From positions 13,112 to 77,111 of the forward strand of contig DKZG01000008.1 of NCBI GenBank assembly GCA_002493595.1: a stretch of 64,000 nt of DNA, given 5' to 3'. The stretch comes from Ruminococcaceae bacterium UBA7080 (GTDB lineage: Bacteria > Bacillota > Clostridia > Oscillospirales > Acutalibacteraceae). Under the pieces are notes generated by a model. It was not told where the DNA came from and made no database searches. It saw only the letters and a list, made by a program, of their open reading frames with translations. Shown in pieces: positions 24,000 to 33,266 of this stretch. Every line of letters starts with the position of its first letter. Position 1 is the stretch's first letter. Both the position numbers and the translations under genes were made by a program.

Positions 24000-25251
24000 A
24001 TTTATTCCTTTTTCCGAAAAACAGCTTTTCGTTTTAAACTGGTGGTGCGCTTCGAGCAAATTCAGCAGTAAAAACGGAATAATATGCGATGGTGCTGTCC
24101 GAAGCGGAAAAACGCTTTGTATGAGCATATCGTTTGTCTGCTGGGCGTTTTATAATTTCAGTAATACGTCATTTGCACTGTGCGGAAAGACGATTGCTTC
24201 ACTGAGACGGAATGTAATAACGCCGTTGCTGCCGGTGCTGGGGGATTTAGGTTTTAAATGTGATTTTAAAATCAGTCGAAATTATCTTGAAATAGCCAGA
24301 GGGAGAAAAGTTAACCGGTTTTATCTTTTCGGCGGACGGGATGAGTCGTCTGCAGCACTCATACAGGGTATGACGCTTGGCGGTGTCATGCTCGATGAAG
24401 CAGCTCTCATGCCGCGTTCATTTGTTGAGCAGGCTCTTGCAAGATGTTCCTTAGATCATTCAAAATACTTTTTCAATTGCAATCCGGAGCATCCGTACCA
24501 TTGGTTTTATGCTCAGTGGATAAAAAAGCATAAAGAAAAAAATATTCTTTATGTTCATTTTACCATGGACGACAATCCTTCGTTGTCCGATACGGTGAAG
24601 AACCGATATAAAAGCCTTTATTCAGGAGCCTTTTACCAGCGTTTTATAGAAGGCAAATGGGCAGCAGCTGACGGAGTGGTTTATCCGATGTTTGACAGCA
24701 TCCGCCATATAAAAAAATGTGATGGCAGGATCAGTGAATATTATCTTTCCTGTGACTACGGAACGGTCAATCCCTTTTCACTGGGATTATGGGGCAAAGC
24801 AGGCAGGCAATGGTTTAGATTGGATGAATACTATCATTCCAGTCGCGATAGTGGGATGCAGCTTACGGATGAGGAATATTACAATGCTCTTGAAAGATTG
24901 GCAGGTGACAGGAAGATAACAGCTCTTGTTATTGACCCGTCAGCCGCATCTTTTATTCAAACTGTCAGACGGCATAACAAATATAAGGTAATAAAAGCCG
25001 AAAACGATGTTATAAGCGGGATTAATCTTGTGTGTCAGGCATTGAAGAATGATGAAATATTTTTTTCACCCTGCTGTTATGATACCATAAGAGAATTCTC
25101 TCTTTATCGCTGGGACAACGGGATTAAAAAGGATGCTCCTGTAAAGGAAAATGACCATGCAATGGATGATATAAGGTATTTCGTTTCAACTGTAATGAAG
25201 AAAGAGCAGCAGGAAAATACCTTTATATCCTTTGCAATAGAAAGGAAATAG
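23992..25251 (+). CDS. Phage terminase large subunit (PBSX type)
   Basis: The 419-residue packaging motor has an ATPase domain with Walker A GAVRSGKT (34-41) and Walker B VMLDEA (132-137), and a C-terminal RNase H-like nuclease with acidic residues in LSCDYG, ALVIDPS and DHAMDDIRY. The opening FSEKQ...LNWW is typical of the PBSX/TIGR01547 group. The ATG overlaps the previous gene. All motor and nuclease motifs look intact, so DNA packaging could still occur. Confidence 0.92.
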   Translation: MTKFIPFSEKQLFVLNWWCASSKFSSKNGIICDGAVRSGKTLCMSISFVCWAFYNFSNTSFALCGKTIASLRRNVITPLLPVLGDLGFKCDFKISRNYLEIARGRKVNRFYLFGGRDESSAALIQGMTLGGVMLDEAALMPRSFVEQALARCSLDHSKYFFNCNPEHPYHWFYAQWIKKHKEKNILYVHFTMDDNPSLSDTVKNRYKSLYSGAFYQRFIEGKWAAADGVVYPMFDSIRHIKKCDGRISEYYLSCDYGTVNPFSLGLWGKAGRQWFRLDEYYHSSRDSGMQLTDEEYYNALERLAGDRKITALVIDPSAASFIQTVRRHNKYKVIKAENDVISGINLVCQALKNDEIFFSPCCYDTIREFSLYRWDNGIKKDAPVKENDHAMDDIRYFVSTVMKKEQQENTFISFAIERK

Positions 25252-25255
25252 AACG

Positions 25256-26380
25256 TTGGGTTTATTGAATTTGAGAAAGAAAAGAAGCACAAATATAACG
25301 GCTGCTTCTGTTCAGACATCTTCTGTATCAAAGCATCCATATAATCAGTTATCATCCTATATGCCGCTTAACAATGAGACGCGTGTGTTTGAAACTGTCA
25401 AGGAAGCAGTGCCGATCATGGATGCAGCAATCCATAAGATTGTCAGGCTGACGGAAGGCTTTAGATTTGAGACCGGAGATGAAGAATTGGATGAGAAGAT
25501 GAACAGCTTTTTTGAGAGTATAAATGTGGGTGGAAATCAGCAGGGAATAGCCTCATTTATTTCAAATTATCTTAATCAGCTTCTTACTTTAGGGACGGCT
25601 GTCGGAGAAATTATTATCGGCACGAACGAAATATATGCATTATATAACAGTGAGCTTTCGGAAATTGAGATTAAGCGAGCAGATAACGGTATTGATGTTG
25701 ATTTTTATTCTGCCGGGGAAAAGGTATCCAATCCATCACTGATACTTTATTCTGTATTAAATCCAAAACCCGGCAGTCTTTGCGGCACAAGTCTGTTGAG
25801 AGGTTTGCCGTTTATAAGTGATATTTTGATGAGAATTTATAATGCTATCGGTGAAAATTGGGAGCATGCAGGCAATGTCAGATATGCAGTAATATGCAAG
25901 CCTGACAGCGGTGAAGACAGCTCGGATGCGAAGGAAAAAGCAGCAACCATTGCAGATGCATGGAGTGATGCGATGAATTCACAAAGTGTTAAGGACTTTG
26001 TGGCGGTAGGTGATGTTGGGATTCAGGTGATTGGAGCGGATAATGTTTGTCTTAACAGTGAAATACCTGTTCGCCAGCTTCTTGAACAGATTGTGGCAAA
26101 AACCGGACTTCCGCCGTTTATGCTCGGACTCAGCTGGTCATCAACAGAGAGAATGAGCATGCAGCAGGCAGATATTCTTACAACAGAGCTTGAGTCATAT
26201 AGGCGGATTTTAACACCGATAATAAGCAAAATCGGTAATATTTATCTTGCTGTTAACGGTGAAAACCGTGCCTTAAAAGTGGTTTGGGATGATATTACCC
26301 TTCAGGATGAATGTGACAGCGCGAGAGCCAAACTTTACGTTGCACAGGCTAGGAAAATTGAAAGTGAGGTTAATGAATGA
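25256..26380 (+). CDS. Phage portal protein
   Basis: The 374-residue protein has the portal features FETVKEAVPIMDAAIHKI, a clip/stem region and LLEQIVAKTGLPPFMLGLSW...MSMQQADILTTELESYRR. Portals form the 12-mer ring through which DNA enters the head and to which the tail joins. It is shorter than many portals of about 450 residues but has both ends. Translation begins at TTG 25256 behind AAAGGAA. It overlaps the next gene by 4 bases (ATGA). Confidence 0.88.
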   Translation: MGLLNLRKKRSTNITAASVQTSSVSKHPYNQLSSYMPLNNETRVFETVKEAVPIMDAAIHKIVRLTEGFRFETGDEELDEKMNSFFESINVGGNQQGIASFISNYLNQLLTLGTAVGEIIIGTNEIYALYNSELSEIEIKRADNGIDVDFYSAGEKVSNPSLILYSVLNPKPGSLCGTSLLRGLPFISDILMRIYNAIGENWEHAGNVRYAVICKPDSGEDSSDAKEKAATIADAWSDAMNSQSVKDFVAVGDVGIQVIGADNVCLNSEIPVRQLLEQIVAKTGLPPFMLGLSWSSTERMSMQQADILTTELESYRRILTPIISKIGNIYLAVNGENRALKVVWDDITLQDECDSARAKLYVAQARKIESEVNE

Positions 26381-27345
26381 CTTTAGGATATATTGAAAAG
26401 AATTTTTTACCGGAAGAAAAGGATTTGGAAAAGATTAACACCTTTACCAGAAGTAAATTCGGTGCAGACGAACTTTATACATTTAATGCTGTGCTTTGCA
26501 ATAATGATATTGACAGGGATTATGAAAAATTTTCGCTTGAAGCATTGGAGCAGCTTAAGGAGAAGTTTGTGGGAAAAACAGGGATATCGGATCATTCTAT
26601 GAGGGCTTCGGATCAGAAGGCAAGAATTTTTGACACTTGGATAGAAAAGGTGCCGGAAAGAAAGACTGCTGACGGTGAGGACTATTATCAGCTTAAGGCA
26701 AAGGCCTATATGGTTAAGAGTGAAGAAAATGCTTCTCTCATAACCGAGATTGAGGCCGGTATTAAAAAAGAAATATCCGTTTCCTGCTCCGTTCAGAAAA
26801 GTGTATGCTCCGTATGCGGATGTAATAAGCGAACAAAAAGGTGTGAGCATATGGCAGGACAGCTTTACAATGGCGAGAGGGCATACAGTGTCTTATCCGA
26901 TGTGAGTGATGCTTATGAATTCAGCTTTGTAGCTGTACCTGCACAGCGTGAAGCGGGAGTAACAAAATCATTTGATATAAAAAGGGAAGGCGATAGTATG
27001 ACCGATATTTTAAAAACACTTAAAAGCTGTGAAGGCAGTGTTACTGTTTCCAAACAGCAGGCTGATAAAATTGTCAGTCACATTGATGCACTGGATGAGG
27101 ATGCACAGCTGGGAAGGGAATACAAGAAAAGCTTAACTGCTGAGGTGGTCAGCCTTTGCGCAAAGACTATGCCGGAAATGGATTTGAGCGTCTTCAGCAG
27201 TGTTGCCGGGGTTATGACAACAAAAGAGCTTTGCTCATTTAAAAATGCATTTTTAAGGATGAAATTACATGAAAGCGCCGCACCGCAACTTCAATCAAAA
27301 AGCAAAGATACATCAAATATTGCACATTCAAATTATAAAATATAG
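26377..27345 (+). CDS. Capsid maturation protease fused to scaffold-like domain
   Basis: The N-terminal 200 residues resemble a phage prohead protease: NAVLCNNDIDRDYEKF, GKTGISDHSMRASDQKARI with candidate catalytic His73, and a later YEFSFVAVPAQREAGV. A Cys-rich insert CSVCGCNKRTKRCEH near 143-158 may bind metal. The C-terminal 115 residues are helical and charged, as in protease-scaffold fusions. The position between portal and capsid agrees. The catalytic Ser cannot be fixed with certainty. Confidence 0.78.
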   Translation: MTLGYIEKNFLPEEKDLEKINTFTRSKFGADELYTFNAVLCNNDIDRDYEKFSLEALEQLKEKFVGKTGISDHSMRASDQKARIFDTWIEKVPERKTADGEDYYQLKAKAYMVKSEENASLITEIEAGIKKEISVSCSVQKSVCSVCGCNKRTKRCEHMAGQLYNGERAYSVLSDVSDAYEFSFVAVPAQREAGVTKSFDIKREGDSMTDILKTLKSCEGSVTVSKQQADKIVSHIDALDEDAQLGREYKKSLTAEVVSLCAKTMPEMDLSVFSSVAGVMTTKELCSFKNAFLRMKLHESAAPQLQSKSKDTSNIAHSNYKI

Positions 27346-27359
27346 GAGGATAAATTATT

Positions 27360-28355
27360 ATGGCATTTGATAACATTAAACTTGAAAAAGGACTTTATAC
27401 GACAGGAAAATCATTTACAAAGGCACTCGAGGAACTTGATCCCTCTGAGAATTACAGGGGTACATCGCTTGAAGGGCTTGACGCATACGAAAGACAGCTT
27501 AAACGATTTGATATTAAGGTATCGGGAAAGGGATCAGATCCGGTTGCAAAGTTTTTTGCAACGACAGATTCAGCTGCCCTGTTTCCTGAATATATTTCGA
27601 GAGCGGTTCAGCTTGGTATTGCAAACAGCAACAAGGTTGAAAAAATTATTGCGACTACAACTGAAGTGGACAGCCTTGATTACAGGTCAATTTCAACAGA
27701 AAACAAAGAGGCTGATTTTGAACTGTCAAAAGTGCTTGAGGGTAATGCTATACCTGAGATTACAATCAGTCTGAGCAGTAAGCTTACCGAGCTTAAAAAA
27801 CATGGTAAGATGATGATTGCGTCTTATGAATCGATTAAGTTTCAGAAGCTGGATTTATTTACTGCCGTTTTGCAGCAGATTGGTACATATATTTCCAACT
27901 GCGAATTTAAACAGGCTATAGAAACCGTTATCAATGATGAAAAGCTTCGCAAATTTTCATTGACATCAAGCACGGTTAATTTTAAGGATATTGCAAATAT
28001 GTGGAGCAGCTTTGCGCCGTATAATATGACATCAATGGTGATGTCGCCTGCTACGATGACATCACTTTTGCTCATGCCTGAATTCAGAGACTCATATGCA
28101 GGCCTTAACTCACATGCTACAGGAAATATGGTGACGCCGTTTGGTGCAGAGGTATTTGTTGTAGACTTTATTGATGATAATACGATTGTTGCTCTTGATA
28201 AAAACTGCAGTATCGAAAAGGTTCAGGCCGGCGGTGTGCTTACTGAGTTTGATAAAATAATTGACCGTCAGCTTGAGCGTGCGGCCATCTCAACTTTAGT
28301 AGGATTTTCTACAATTTACGGTGACGCCTCAAGTGTTTTGGTTCAAGGCGAATAA
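27360..28355 (+). CDS. Major capsid protein (HK97-like fold, inferred)
   Basis: The 331-residue protein follows protease and precedes connectors, the canonical place of the major capsid protein. It has an N-terminal helical arm, LFPEYISRAVQLG and the phrase SDSLDYRS-like region common to clostridial HK97-type coat proteins, and a C-terminal REFDKIIDRQLERAAIS-like segment. An excellent AGGAGG site is the strongest ribosome binding site in the operon, fitting the most abundant product. The fold is inferred, not demonstrated. Confidence 0.82.
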   Translation: MAFDNIKLEKGLYTTGKSFTKALEELDPSENYRGTSLEGLDAYERQLKRFDIKVSGKGSDPVAKFFATTDSAALFPEYISRAVQLGIANSNKVEKIIATTTEVDSLDYRSISTENKEADFELSKVLEGNAIPEITISLSSKLTELKKHGKMMIASYESIKFQKLDLFTAVLQQIGTYISNCEFKQAIETVINDEKLRKFSLTSSTVNFKDIANMWSSFAPYNMTSMVMSPATMTSLLLMPEFRDSYAGLNSHATGNMVTPFGAEVFVVDFIDDNTIVALDKNCSIEKVQAGGVLTEFDKIIDRQLERAAISTLVGFSTIYGDASSVLVQGE

Positions 28356-28367
28356 TAAGTAACGATT

Positions 28368-28724
28368 ATGACAGATTACGGATTAATTAAAAATGAGCTT
28401 GCAGTGCTTTTGCAGTGTGACAGTGAACTGATGGATAAATATGATGCTTATATAAAAAATTCAGCAGCAGCAGTGTATTCGCTTTTAAAAAATCAGCAGG
28501 ATGAGGATGATTTGCGAATTGTGCATTTATGTGCGGCGAAGGCATATTATCAGATTGCATTGACTGAAGATGCCGGAGACGGGATTACCTCTTTTAAAGC
28601 GGGTGATGTTTCGTATACAAAAAATGCGTCATATGCTGACAATGCAGAAAAATTGCTTGTTTATGCGCAGAAGAACTGCAGAGAGATGATCAAAGGCGAA
28701 GGCTTTGCGTTTAAGGCGGTGTAG
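28368..28724 (+). CDS. Head-tail connector-like protein (gp6 type)
   Basis: The 118-residue helical protein has the usual layout of head-completion adaptors: DYGLIKNELAVLLQC, a central CAAKAYYQIAL helix and SFKAGDVSYTKN before a last helix. Adaptors of this kind form the ring beneath the portal. The call depends on size, predicted helices and position after the capsid gene. Confidence 0.65.
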   Translation: MTDYGLIKNELAVLLQCDSELMDKYDAYIKNSAAAVYSLLKNQQDEDDLRIVHLCAAKAYYQIALTEDAGDGITSFKAGDVSYTKNASYADNAEKLLVYAQKNCREMIKGEGFAFKAV

Positions 28725-28725
28725 T

Positions 28726-29082
28726 GTGAATAAAGCGGATATAGTTAAAAATCAGATTGAGAAAGCAGGCTGTACGGTTCGTATAAGAGATGGCGGTTGG
28801 ATATCGGTTCCGTTTAAGGCGTGCATATCACATTTATGGAGGAAAAAGACATCCTCCTTTGAGCCGGAATATACAGAACTCGGCAAAAGCTATTTTGAGT
28901 ATTATTTATATATAGGCTCATATAATCATGATATTACAGTGCTTACAGATGATGCAGTGCTTGAATGTAATGGAATGTGCTTTGAATTTAAATGTGCCGA
29001 TGCAGTATCTTTTGGTAATAAAACAATTTACTACACAGGAATTTTAAAACGGCTGAGAGAGGTGACAGAGGATGAAGCTTGA
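28726..29082 (+). CDS. Head-closure / minor structural protein
   Basis: The 118-residue beta-rich protein begins at GTG 28726, 7 bases after AAGGCGG, one base after the previous stop. It has RIRDGGWISVPFKACISHLWRKKTSSFEP and a C-terminal YTGILKRLRE. Position two genes after the capsid suits a head-closure protein of the gp15/16 type. No specific family motif is recognised. It overlaps the next gene by 11 bases. Confidence 0.55.
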   Translation: MNKADIVKNQIEKAGCTVRIRDGGWISVPFKACISHLWRKKTSSFEPEYTELGKSYFEYYLYIGSYNHDITVLTDDAVLECNGMCFEFKCADAVSFGNKTIYYTGILKRLREVTEDEA

Positions 29083-29467
29083 AAACTTGCCTGATGAAAT
29101 TATAGACCTTATAAAAGCGGAAATATTTTTTTCAGACATAAGGGTCATAAAAGCATATCCTTGTGATGCTGCACCTGTCAGAATATCGAGGGAGACAATT
29201 GCGATTGGGATTGATGAAATAACGATGATGTCAGCAAGTATGGATGACAGCGGCCGTAAAGGTGATATAAAAATCTTTGCCGATATATTTATTCCGATTA
29301 AGCACGGCAGCAGCAGAGCCGGTGAAATTTTTATAAAGCTTTGCAGTTGTTTAAAAAAATACAATGTGGTTTCAATTTCCGCACAGAGAATAGCTGTGGA
29401 TACAAGGACCTGTTCATATATTATGAAGACAGCGATTGCTTTTAATGATGAAATTGAGGTGGTATAA
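29072..29467 (+). CDS. Possible tail-completion protein
   Basis: The 131-residue protein has an alpha/beta pattern (RVIKAYPCDAAPVRISRETIAIGIDEI, then a long strand DIKIFADIFIPIK) similar to small tail-terminator proteins that cap the tail tube. This is the last protein before the point where sheath and tube genes would be expected. Function is inferred from position. Confidence 0.5.
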   Translation: MKLENLPDEIIDLIKAEIFFSDIRVIKAYPCDAAPVRISRETIAIGIDEITMMSASMDDSGRKGDIKIFADIFIPIKHGSSRAGEIFIKLCSCLKKYNVVSISAQRIAVDTRTCSYIMKTAIAFNDEIEVV

Positions 29468-29560
29468 ATGAACGATGTTTTAAACATTTGTGAACAGATA
29501 AGCGAAGAGATTAGACTCGAGCGAAAACGATATGACACCGGTGATGGTGATGTGCAGTGA
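29468..29560 (+). CDS. 30-residue peptide at the head/baseplate junction
   Basis: An ATG directly after the previous stop, with GAGGTGG 5 bases upstream, opens a 30-codon frame that overlaps the next GTG by 4 bases. The product is charged and probably helical (ISEEIRLERKRYD). Good ribosome binding site and coupling suggest it is translated. It occupies the place where tube, sheath and tape-measure genes normally sit and might be a coupler or deletion remnant. Confidence 0.6.
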   Translation: MNDVLNICEQISEEIRLERKRYDTGDGDVQ

Positions 29561-30063
29561 AAATAAAGTATAAAAATTTTGAATTTCCTGCAAATCCGAG
29601 CAGTGTAAAGGTTTTGACATCATCAAAATGTGTCAGTCATTCTATCCCCGGACTGGGAAGCGTTGCGCAAAATGTATCGCTCAATCCTGTTCAGGTGAGC
29701 GGTGAAGGTGAATTCTTCGGTGAATGCAGTGATGAATATTGTGCAGTGCTGCAAAATATGCTGAAAAATAAGAGCTCGGGATGGCTGATGCTCTCTTCAG
29801 CTCCGCCGATAAAAGCATTTTTTACCCGTTTTAATTTTATCAAGGATAACAAACGGAATTGTGTTCGGTATGATTTTGAGTTTATTGAGGATTGCTCGAG
29901 CCGAAAAGCTCGCCTTTGTTTTAAATCAACTCGGGCAATGGAAAACGAAAATGCTTTTGATATAGCCTGGAGGTGCAGTGTTTCGGTAAATGATATTATG
30001 AGACTGAATCCTTTTAAAACGCCTTTTGATTTAAAAGCAGGGGACGAGGTGATGCTTAGATGA
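29557..30063 (+). CDS. LysM-domain baseplate protein (XkdP-like)
   Basis: The 168-residue protein has an N-terminal beta domain and a C-terminal LysM module (AFDIAWRCSVSVNDIMRLNPFKTPFDLKAGDEVML). PBSX XkdP and similar proteins with this architecture sit between tape measure and hub and bind the hub or peptidoglycan. A GTG start overlaps the previous stop. The tape-measure gene that should precede it is absent. Confidence 0.75.
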   Translation: MKIKYKNFEFPANPSSVKVLTSSKCVSHSIPGLGSVAQNVSLNPVQVSGEGEFFGECSDEYCAVLQNMLKNKSSGWLMLSSAPPIKAFFTRFNFIKDNKRNCVRYDFEFIEDCSSRKARLCFKSTRAMENENAFDIAWRCSVSVNDIMRLNPFKTPFDLKAGDEVMLR

Positions 30064-31010
30064 GAATCTGTGTAACAACAATTACAGGCAGGGAATATGA
30101 TTTAAGCAATATTACTGAGCTTTGTCTGACAAGTACTGCCAGAGTTGCCTGTGACAGTTTGGCGGTGAATTTTATGTGCTGCGACGGTGCAGAGGAAATT
30201 GTTACTGTTAAGGCTTTTGATGGAGAAACGTGTCTATTCAATGGTCTGTGTGATATGCAAAAAAACAAAATAACAGATGAAGGCTTTAATGTATATATTT
30301 ATGCGCGTTCGACTGCTGCTCTCCTGGTTGACAATGAGGCAGAGCCGTTTACATATAACAGGCCGACTGCAAAGCAGTTGTGGTTTACTTTTGCAAAACC
30401 ATTTGGATTTAAATGGGATTTGCCTGATATACAGTGCGGCGACAAGTATGAGGTGACGATGGGTACCTCCTGCTATGGGGCAATAAGCCATTTTGTTTCA
30501 ACTGCAGCTGACAGACAGATTTATATTACAGCTGACAATCATATAAGATTACTTGAAGAAAGCACGGATATTAAAAGCCTTAATGCGTATAACGTTTTAT
30601 CTGTGCAGTATGTGATAAACCGAAGTGAGCCGTTAACGGAAATCTGCTTTAAAAAAGATATCTCATCATCAGGTTATAAAATGCATACAAAAGCCAAAGC
30701 GGCTGATTGTCTGATGCTTAGCCGGCGAAAGCATTATGTTAATTTAATGTCACTTGCGCCGTGGCAGCGAGCATATACAATTGCACAGAAATTGAAAGCA
30801 TCTTATGAAAATTATGAGACACTGGAGGCAGTAGTCAGCGGTTATGTCAGGGAAGAGCTTTACCAGCGGTTTTCGTTTTCCTCGCGTTTGGGGAATGATA
30901 ATGATTATCTGTTAAGTGAAAAGAGATATGTTGTTGATAAAAACGGAGAGAGAACACGGCTTATCCTTAAAAAGAAATTTGATATAAAGGAGATTACTTA
31001 TGTGGATTAG
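30060..31010 (+). CDS. Baseplate hub protein (XkdQ / gpD-like)
   Basis: The 316-residue protein resembles the late-control D / XkdQ group: paired beta barrels with an AEPFTYNRPTAKQLWFTFAKPFGFKWD linker and a C-terminal LSEKRYVVDKNGERTRLILKK. In contractile phages this protein forms the hub on which the spike is mounted. It overlaps both neighbours by a few bases. Confidence 0.78.
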   Translation: MRICVTTITGREYDLSNITELCLTSTARVACDSLAVNFMCCDGAEEIVTVKAFDGETCLFNGLCDMQKNKITDEGFNVYIYARSTAALLVDNEAEPFTYNRPTAKQLWFTFAKPFGFKWDLPDIQCGDKYEVTMGTSCYGAISHFVSTAADRQIYITADNHIRLLEESTDIKSLNAYNVLSVQYVINRSEPLTEICFKKDISSSGYKMHTKAKAADCLMLSRRKHYVNLMSLAPWQRAYTIAQKLKASYENYETLEAVVSGYVREELYQRFSFSSRLGNDNDYLLSEKRYVVDKNGERTRLILKKKFDIKEITYVD

Positions 31011-31365
31011 CAGACAGTTTTCCAAACATCAGACACAACCGACAGTTCAGGCCGGTATAAGCACGATGAACAGTGAAGGCAGAATAGAGGCTGTGTCTAC
31101 AGGTACAGAAAGAGATATAAAAATGTATGCACCGTATGGCTATAGCTTTTCAGTACCGGCAGGTGTTGAAATGCTGCTTTCAAGATGTGACGGCCAACAG
31201 TCCGCTGTGGGTGTTCTGATGAATGGGGCCGAGGTTAGATGCGGCGAAATTATGATATCGGCAGCTTCCGGAGCGTATATTTATTTAAAGCATAACGGTT
31301 CGGTTGTGATTAACGGGCTGGAGATTGACAGGAACGGAGTGATGCATAGTGAACAAATTGAATGA
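31000..31365 (+). CDS. Baseplate spike protein (gpV / Mu gp45-like)
   Basis: The 121-residue protein has an OB-fold-like start and the phrase KMYAPYGYSFSVPAGVEMLL typical of Mu gp45/XkdR-type spike proteins, followed by short repeated beta motifs (IYLKHNGSVVINGLEIDRNG) as in beta-helical needle tips. The spike punctures the target envelope. It overlaps xkdQ-like and the next gene. Confidence 0.72.
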   Translation: MWISRQFSKHQTQPTVQAGISTMNSEGRIEAVSTGTERDIKMYAPYGYSFSVPAGVEMLLSRCDGQQSAVGVLMNGAEVRCGEIMISAASGAYIYLKHNGSVVINGLEIDRNGVMHSEQIE

Positions 31366-31621
31366 TTATGAAAGTATTTTAACGGACTGTCTCAGTGCAT
31401 TTACATGTCCGTTAGGCACTTTTTATCCGAATATGATGTATGGCAGCAGGATAAGAGAATGCACAGATGAATTTGATGAAAAGAAACTGCTTTGCTGTGC
31501 GAGACAGGCTGTCAGTGATATGGACGGTGTTTTTGTAAGAAGGGTGAAAAGAAACGGCGTTAAACTGGTTATTGCAGTTATGATTAATGATATAGAAAGG
31601 AAGGTGGTTATGGCACTGTGA
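31349..31621 (+). CDS. Small wedge protein (XkdS / gp25-like)
   Basis: The 90-residue protein is in the position of XkdS/gpW/gp25, the baseplate wedge component that nucleates the sheath. It contains LGTFYPNMMYGSRIRE and an alternating strand VRRVKRNGVKLVIAVMI. Translation starts at GTG 31349 inside the upstream gene. Its retention without a visible sheath gene is notable. Confidence 0.65.
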   Translation: MNKLNDYESILTDCLSAFTCPLGTFYPNMMYGSRIRECTDEFDEKKLLCCARQAVSDMDGVFVRRVKRNGVKLVIAVMINDIERKVVMAL

Positions 31622-32691
31622 ATAAAACGTATGAAGAAATACTTGCAGGTCTGAAAAAAGCATATTTTGATGAATGTGCAGAAGTGCCTGATCCTCATTC
31701 GCTTACAGCAAGAAGATTTGAAGCGGTGGCAAGCGAAATCTTCTCACTCTCTTGTTACGGCGATTATATATTTAAACAGGCTTTTATTCAGACTGCCTGT
31801 GGTGACAATCTCGACAAACACGGTGTTTTGAGAAACTGCAGGCGAAAAAAAGCCGAGCCTGCCGGTGGAATACTGACCTTTAGTATTAAAGAGCCTTCGG
31901 AAACACAGATTATTATAAATGCCGGTATGGTTTGTTCGGTGGAAAAATTACCCTATCTTCAGTTTGCAACGACAGAAAACGGAGTGATTGAAGCGGGTCG
32001 GCTTAGTGTTGACATACCGGCAGAGTCATTAGGTACCGGCTATGATTATAATGTAGATGCAAAGGCAATTACTGTTATGGTTAATGCACCCGTAGGTATA
32101 AGCTCAGTTACCAATAACAGTGCCTTTTCAGGCGGATATGATGATGAGAGCGACAGTTCGTATCGCGAAAGAATAATGAAAAATTATTCTGCGTTACCTA
32201 ACGGAGTAAATGCACAGTCCATTGCCAATTCTATACTGATGCTTGATTTTGTAACGGATTGTTATGTTGCGGGAGTACAGAATCCGGGCGAAATATCGGT
32301 GATTGTTTCAACTAAGAATCATCTTCTTACAGATTCACAAAAAGAGCAAATTCGCAGATCGGTAGGAATAGATGAACTGATAGGTGCCGTTGTGCATGTG
32401 GAGTGTGCCGACGTGCAGAATATTTCCGTTTTTGTTGAGGCAGAGGTTCGTTTTGGTTTTGATAAGGACGAAGTGAAATCTGTTATTGAGCAGACGGTAA
32501 GTGAAGTCTGTTCTGTTTGCAGAATAGGAAGACCTCTTACATTAAGCAAAATCTCAAAGCGTCTGGCAGTGTTATCCCAGTTAAGCAGTTATAATGTTTA
32601 TTCAAGACATGCTTATGGTGATATTATTCCGTGTAACAGCAACAGTTATCTTTATCTTAATGATTTGGCGGTGAATTGCTTTGACGAATAA
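31618..32691 (+). CDS. Baseplate J-like protein (XkdT)
   Basis: The 357-residue protein matches Baseplate_J: SLTARRFEAVASEI...FIQTACGDNLDKHGVLRNCRRKKAEPAGGILTF, then PVGISSVTNNSAFSGGYDDESDSSYRERIM. It builds the wedge ring linking hub and fibres. The GTG start overlaps the preceding stop by 4 bases. Length is normal for the family and no break is seen. Confidence 0.88.
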   Translation: MNKTYEEILAGLKKAYFDECAEVPDPHSLTARRFEAVASEIFSLSCYGDYIFKQAFIQTACGDNLDKHGVLRNCRRKKAEPAGGILTFSIKEPSETQIIINAGMVCSVEKLPYLQFATTENGVIEAGRLSVDIPAESLGTGYDYNVDAKAITVMVNAPVGISSVTNNSAFSGGYDDESDSSYRERIMKNYSALPNGVNAQSIANSILMLDFVTDCYVAGVQNPGEISVIVSTKNHLLTDSQKEQIRRSVGIDELIGAVVHVECADVQNISVFVEAEVRFGFDKDEVKSVIEQTVSEVCSVCRIGRPLTLSKISKRLAVLSQLSSYNVYSRHAYGDIIPCNSNSYLYLNDLAVNCFDE

Positions 32692-33244
32692 TAAGATTTA
32701 TGAAAGGCTTGCTTCACTTTATAGCAGACTTGGAATTTCGCATCCTCCCGGCTCGGCGGAAAACGGCGAACTTTTTGCTTATGCTGCAGTACTCGATGAT
32801 TTAAATACATATTTTGAATTTTGCTTTAAAGAAATGTTTGCTGATACGGCAACAGGTCTGGGTCTCTCTTTGTTTTGCGAGATGTTTAGAATTGACAGTA
32901 CGCAGACAGCCGATGAAAAAAGAGAACTGATAAAGCTGGGGCTTGGCAGTCAATATGGTGAGTATAAGAGTGACACTATATTTGCAGAACTGGAAAAGCT
33001 TGGAGATGATTTTTATATTTTAACAGATCCTTTTTATGCTTATGCCGGTGGGGATATCCGTGATCATTATGAAGTGCTGCCGAAGCTTGGAAGAATTATT
33101 GAGAGCTATTTGCCGCCCTCGGTTTCTATATCGTATGACGGTGAGGGCATGGATTTTGATTATTGGGATTCTACACCATATTTATTTAAAGATTATGACA
33201 ATTTTAAACTTTGTTTTGATGTGATAGATAAATTAGGGTATTAA
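32681..33244 (+). CDS. Tail protein I / XkdU-like (DUF2313)
   Basis: The 187-residue protein has the family pattern ERLASLYSRLGISHPPGSAENGELFAYAAVLD...FADTATGLGLSLFCEMFRI and a C-terminal YLPPSV. XkdU/gpI proteins connect the wedge to fibres. A TTG start overlaps the J-like gene by 11 bases. Confidence 0.78.
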   Translation: MTNNKIYERLASLYSRLGISHPPGSAENGELFAYAAVLDDLNTYFEFCFKEMFADTATGLGLSLFCEMFRIDSTQTADEKRELIKLGLGSQYGEYKSDTIFAELEKLGDDFYILTDPFYAYAGGDIRDHYEVLPKLGRIIESYLPPSVSISYDGEGMDFDYWDSTPYLFKDYDNFKLCFDVIDKLGY

Positions 33245-33266
33245 TAAACAATCAGATGGAGGGAAA

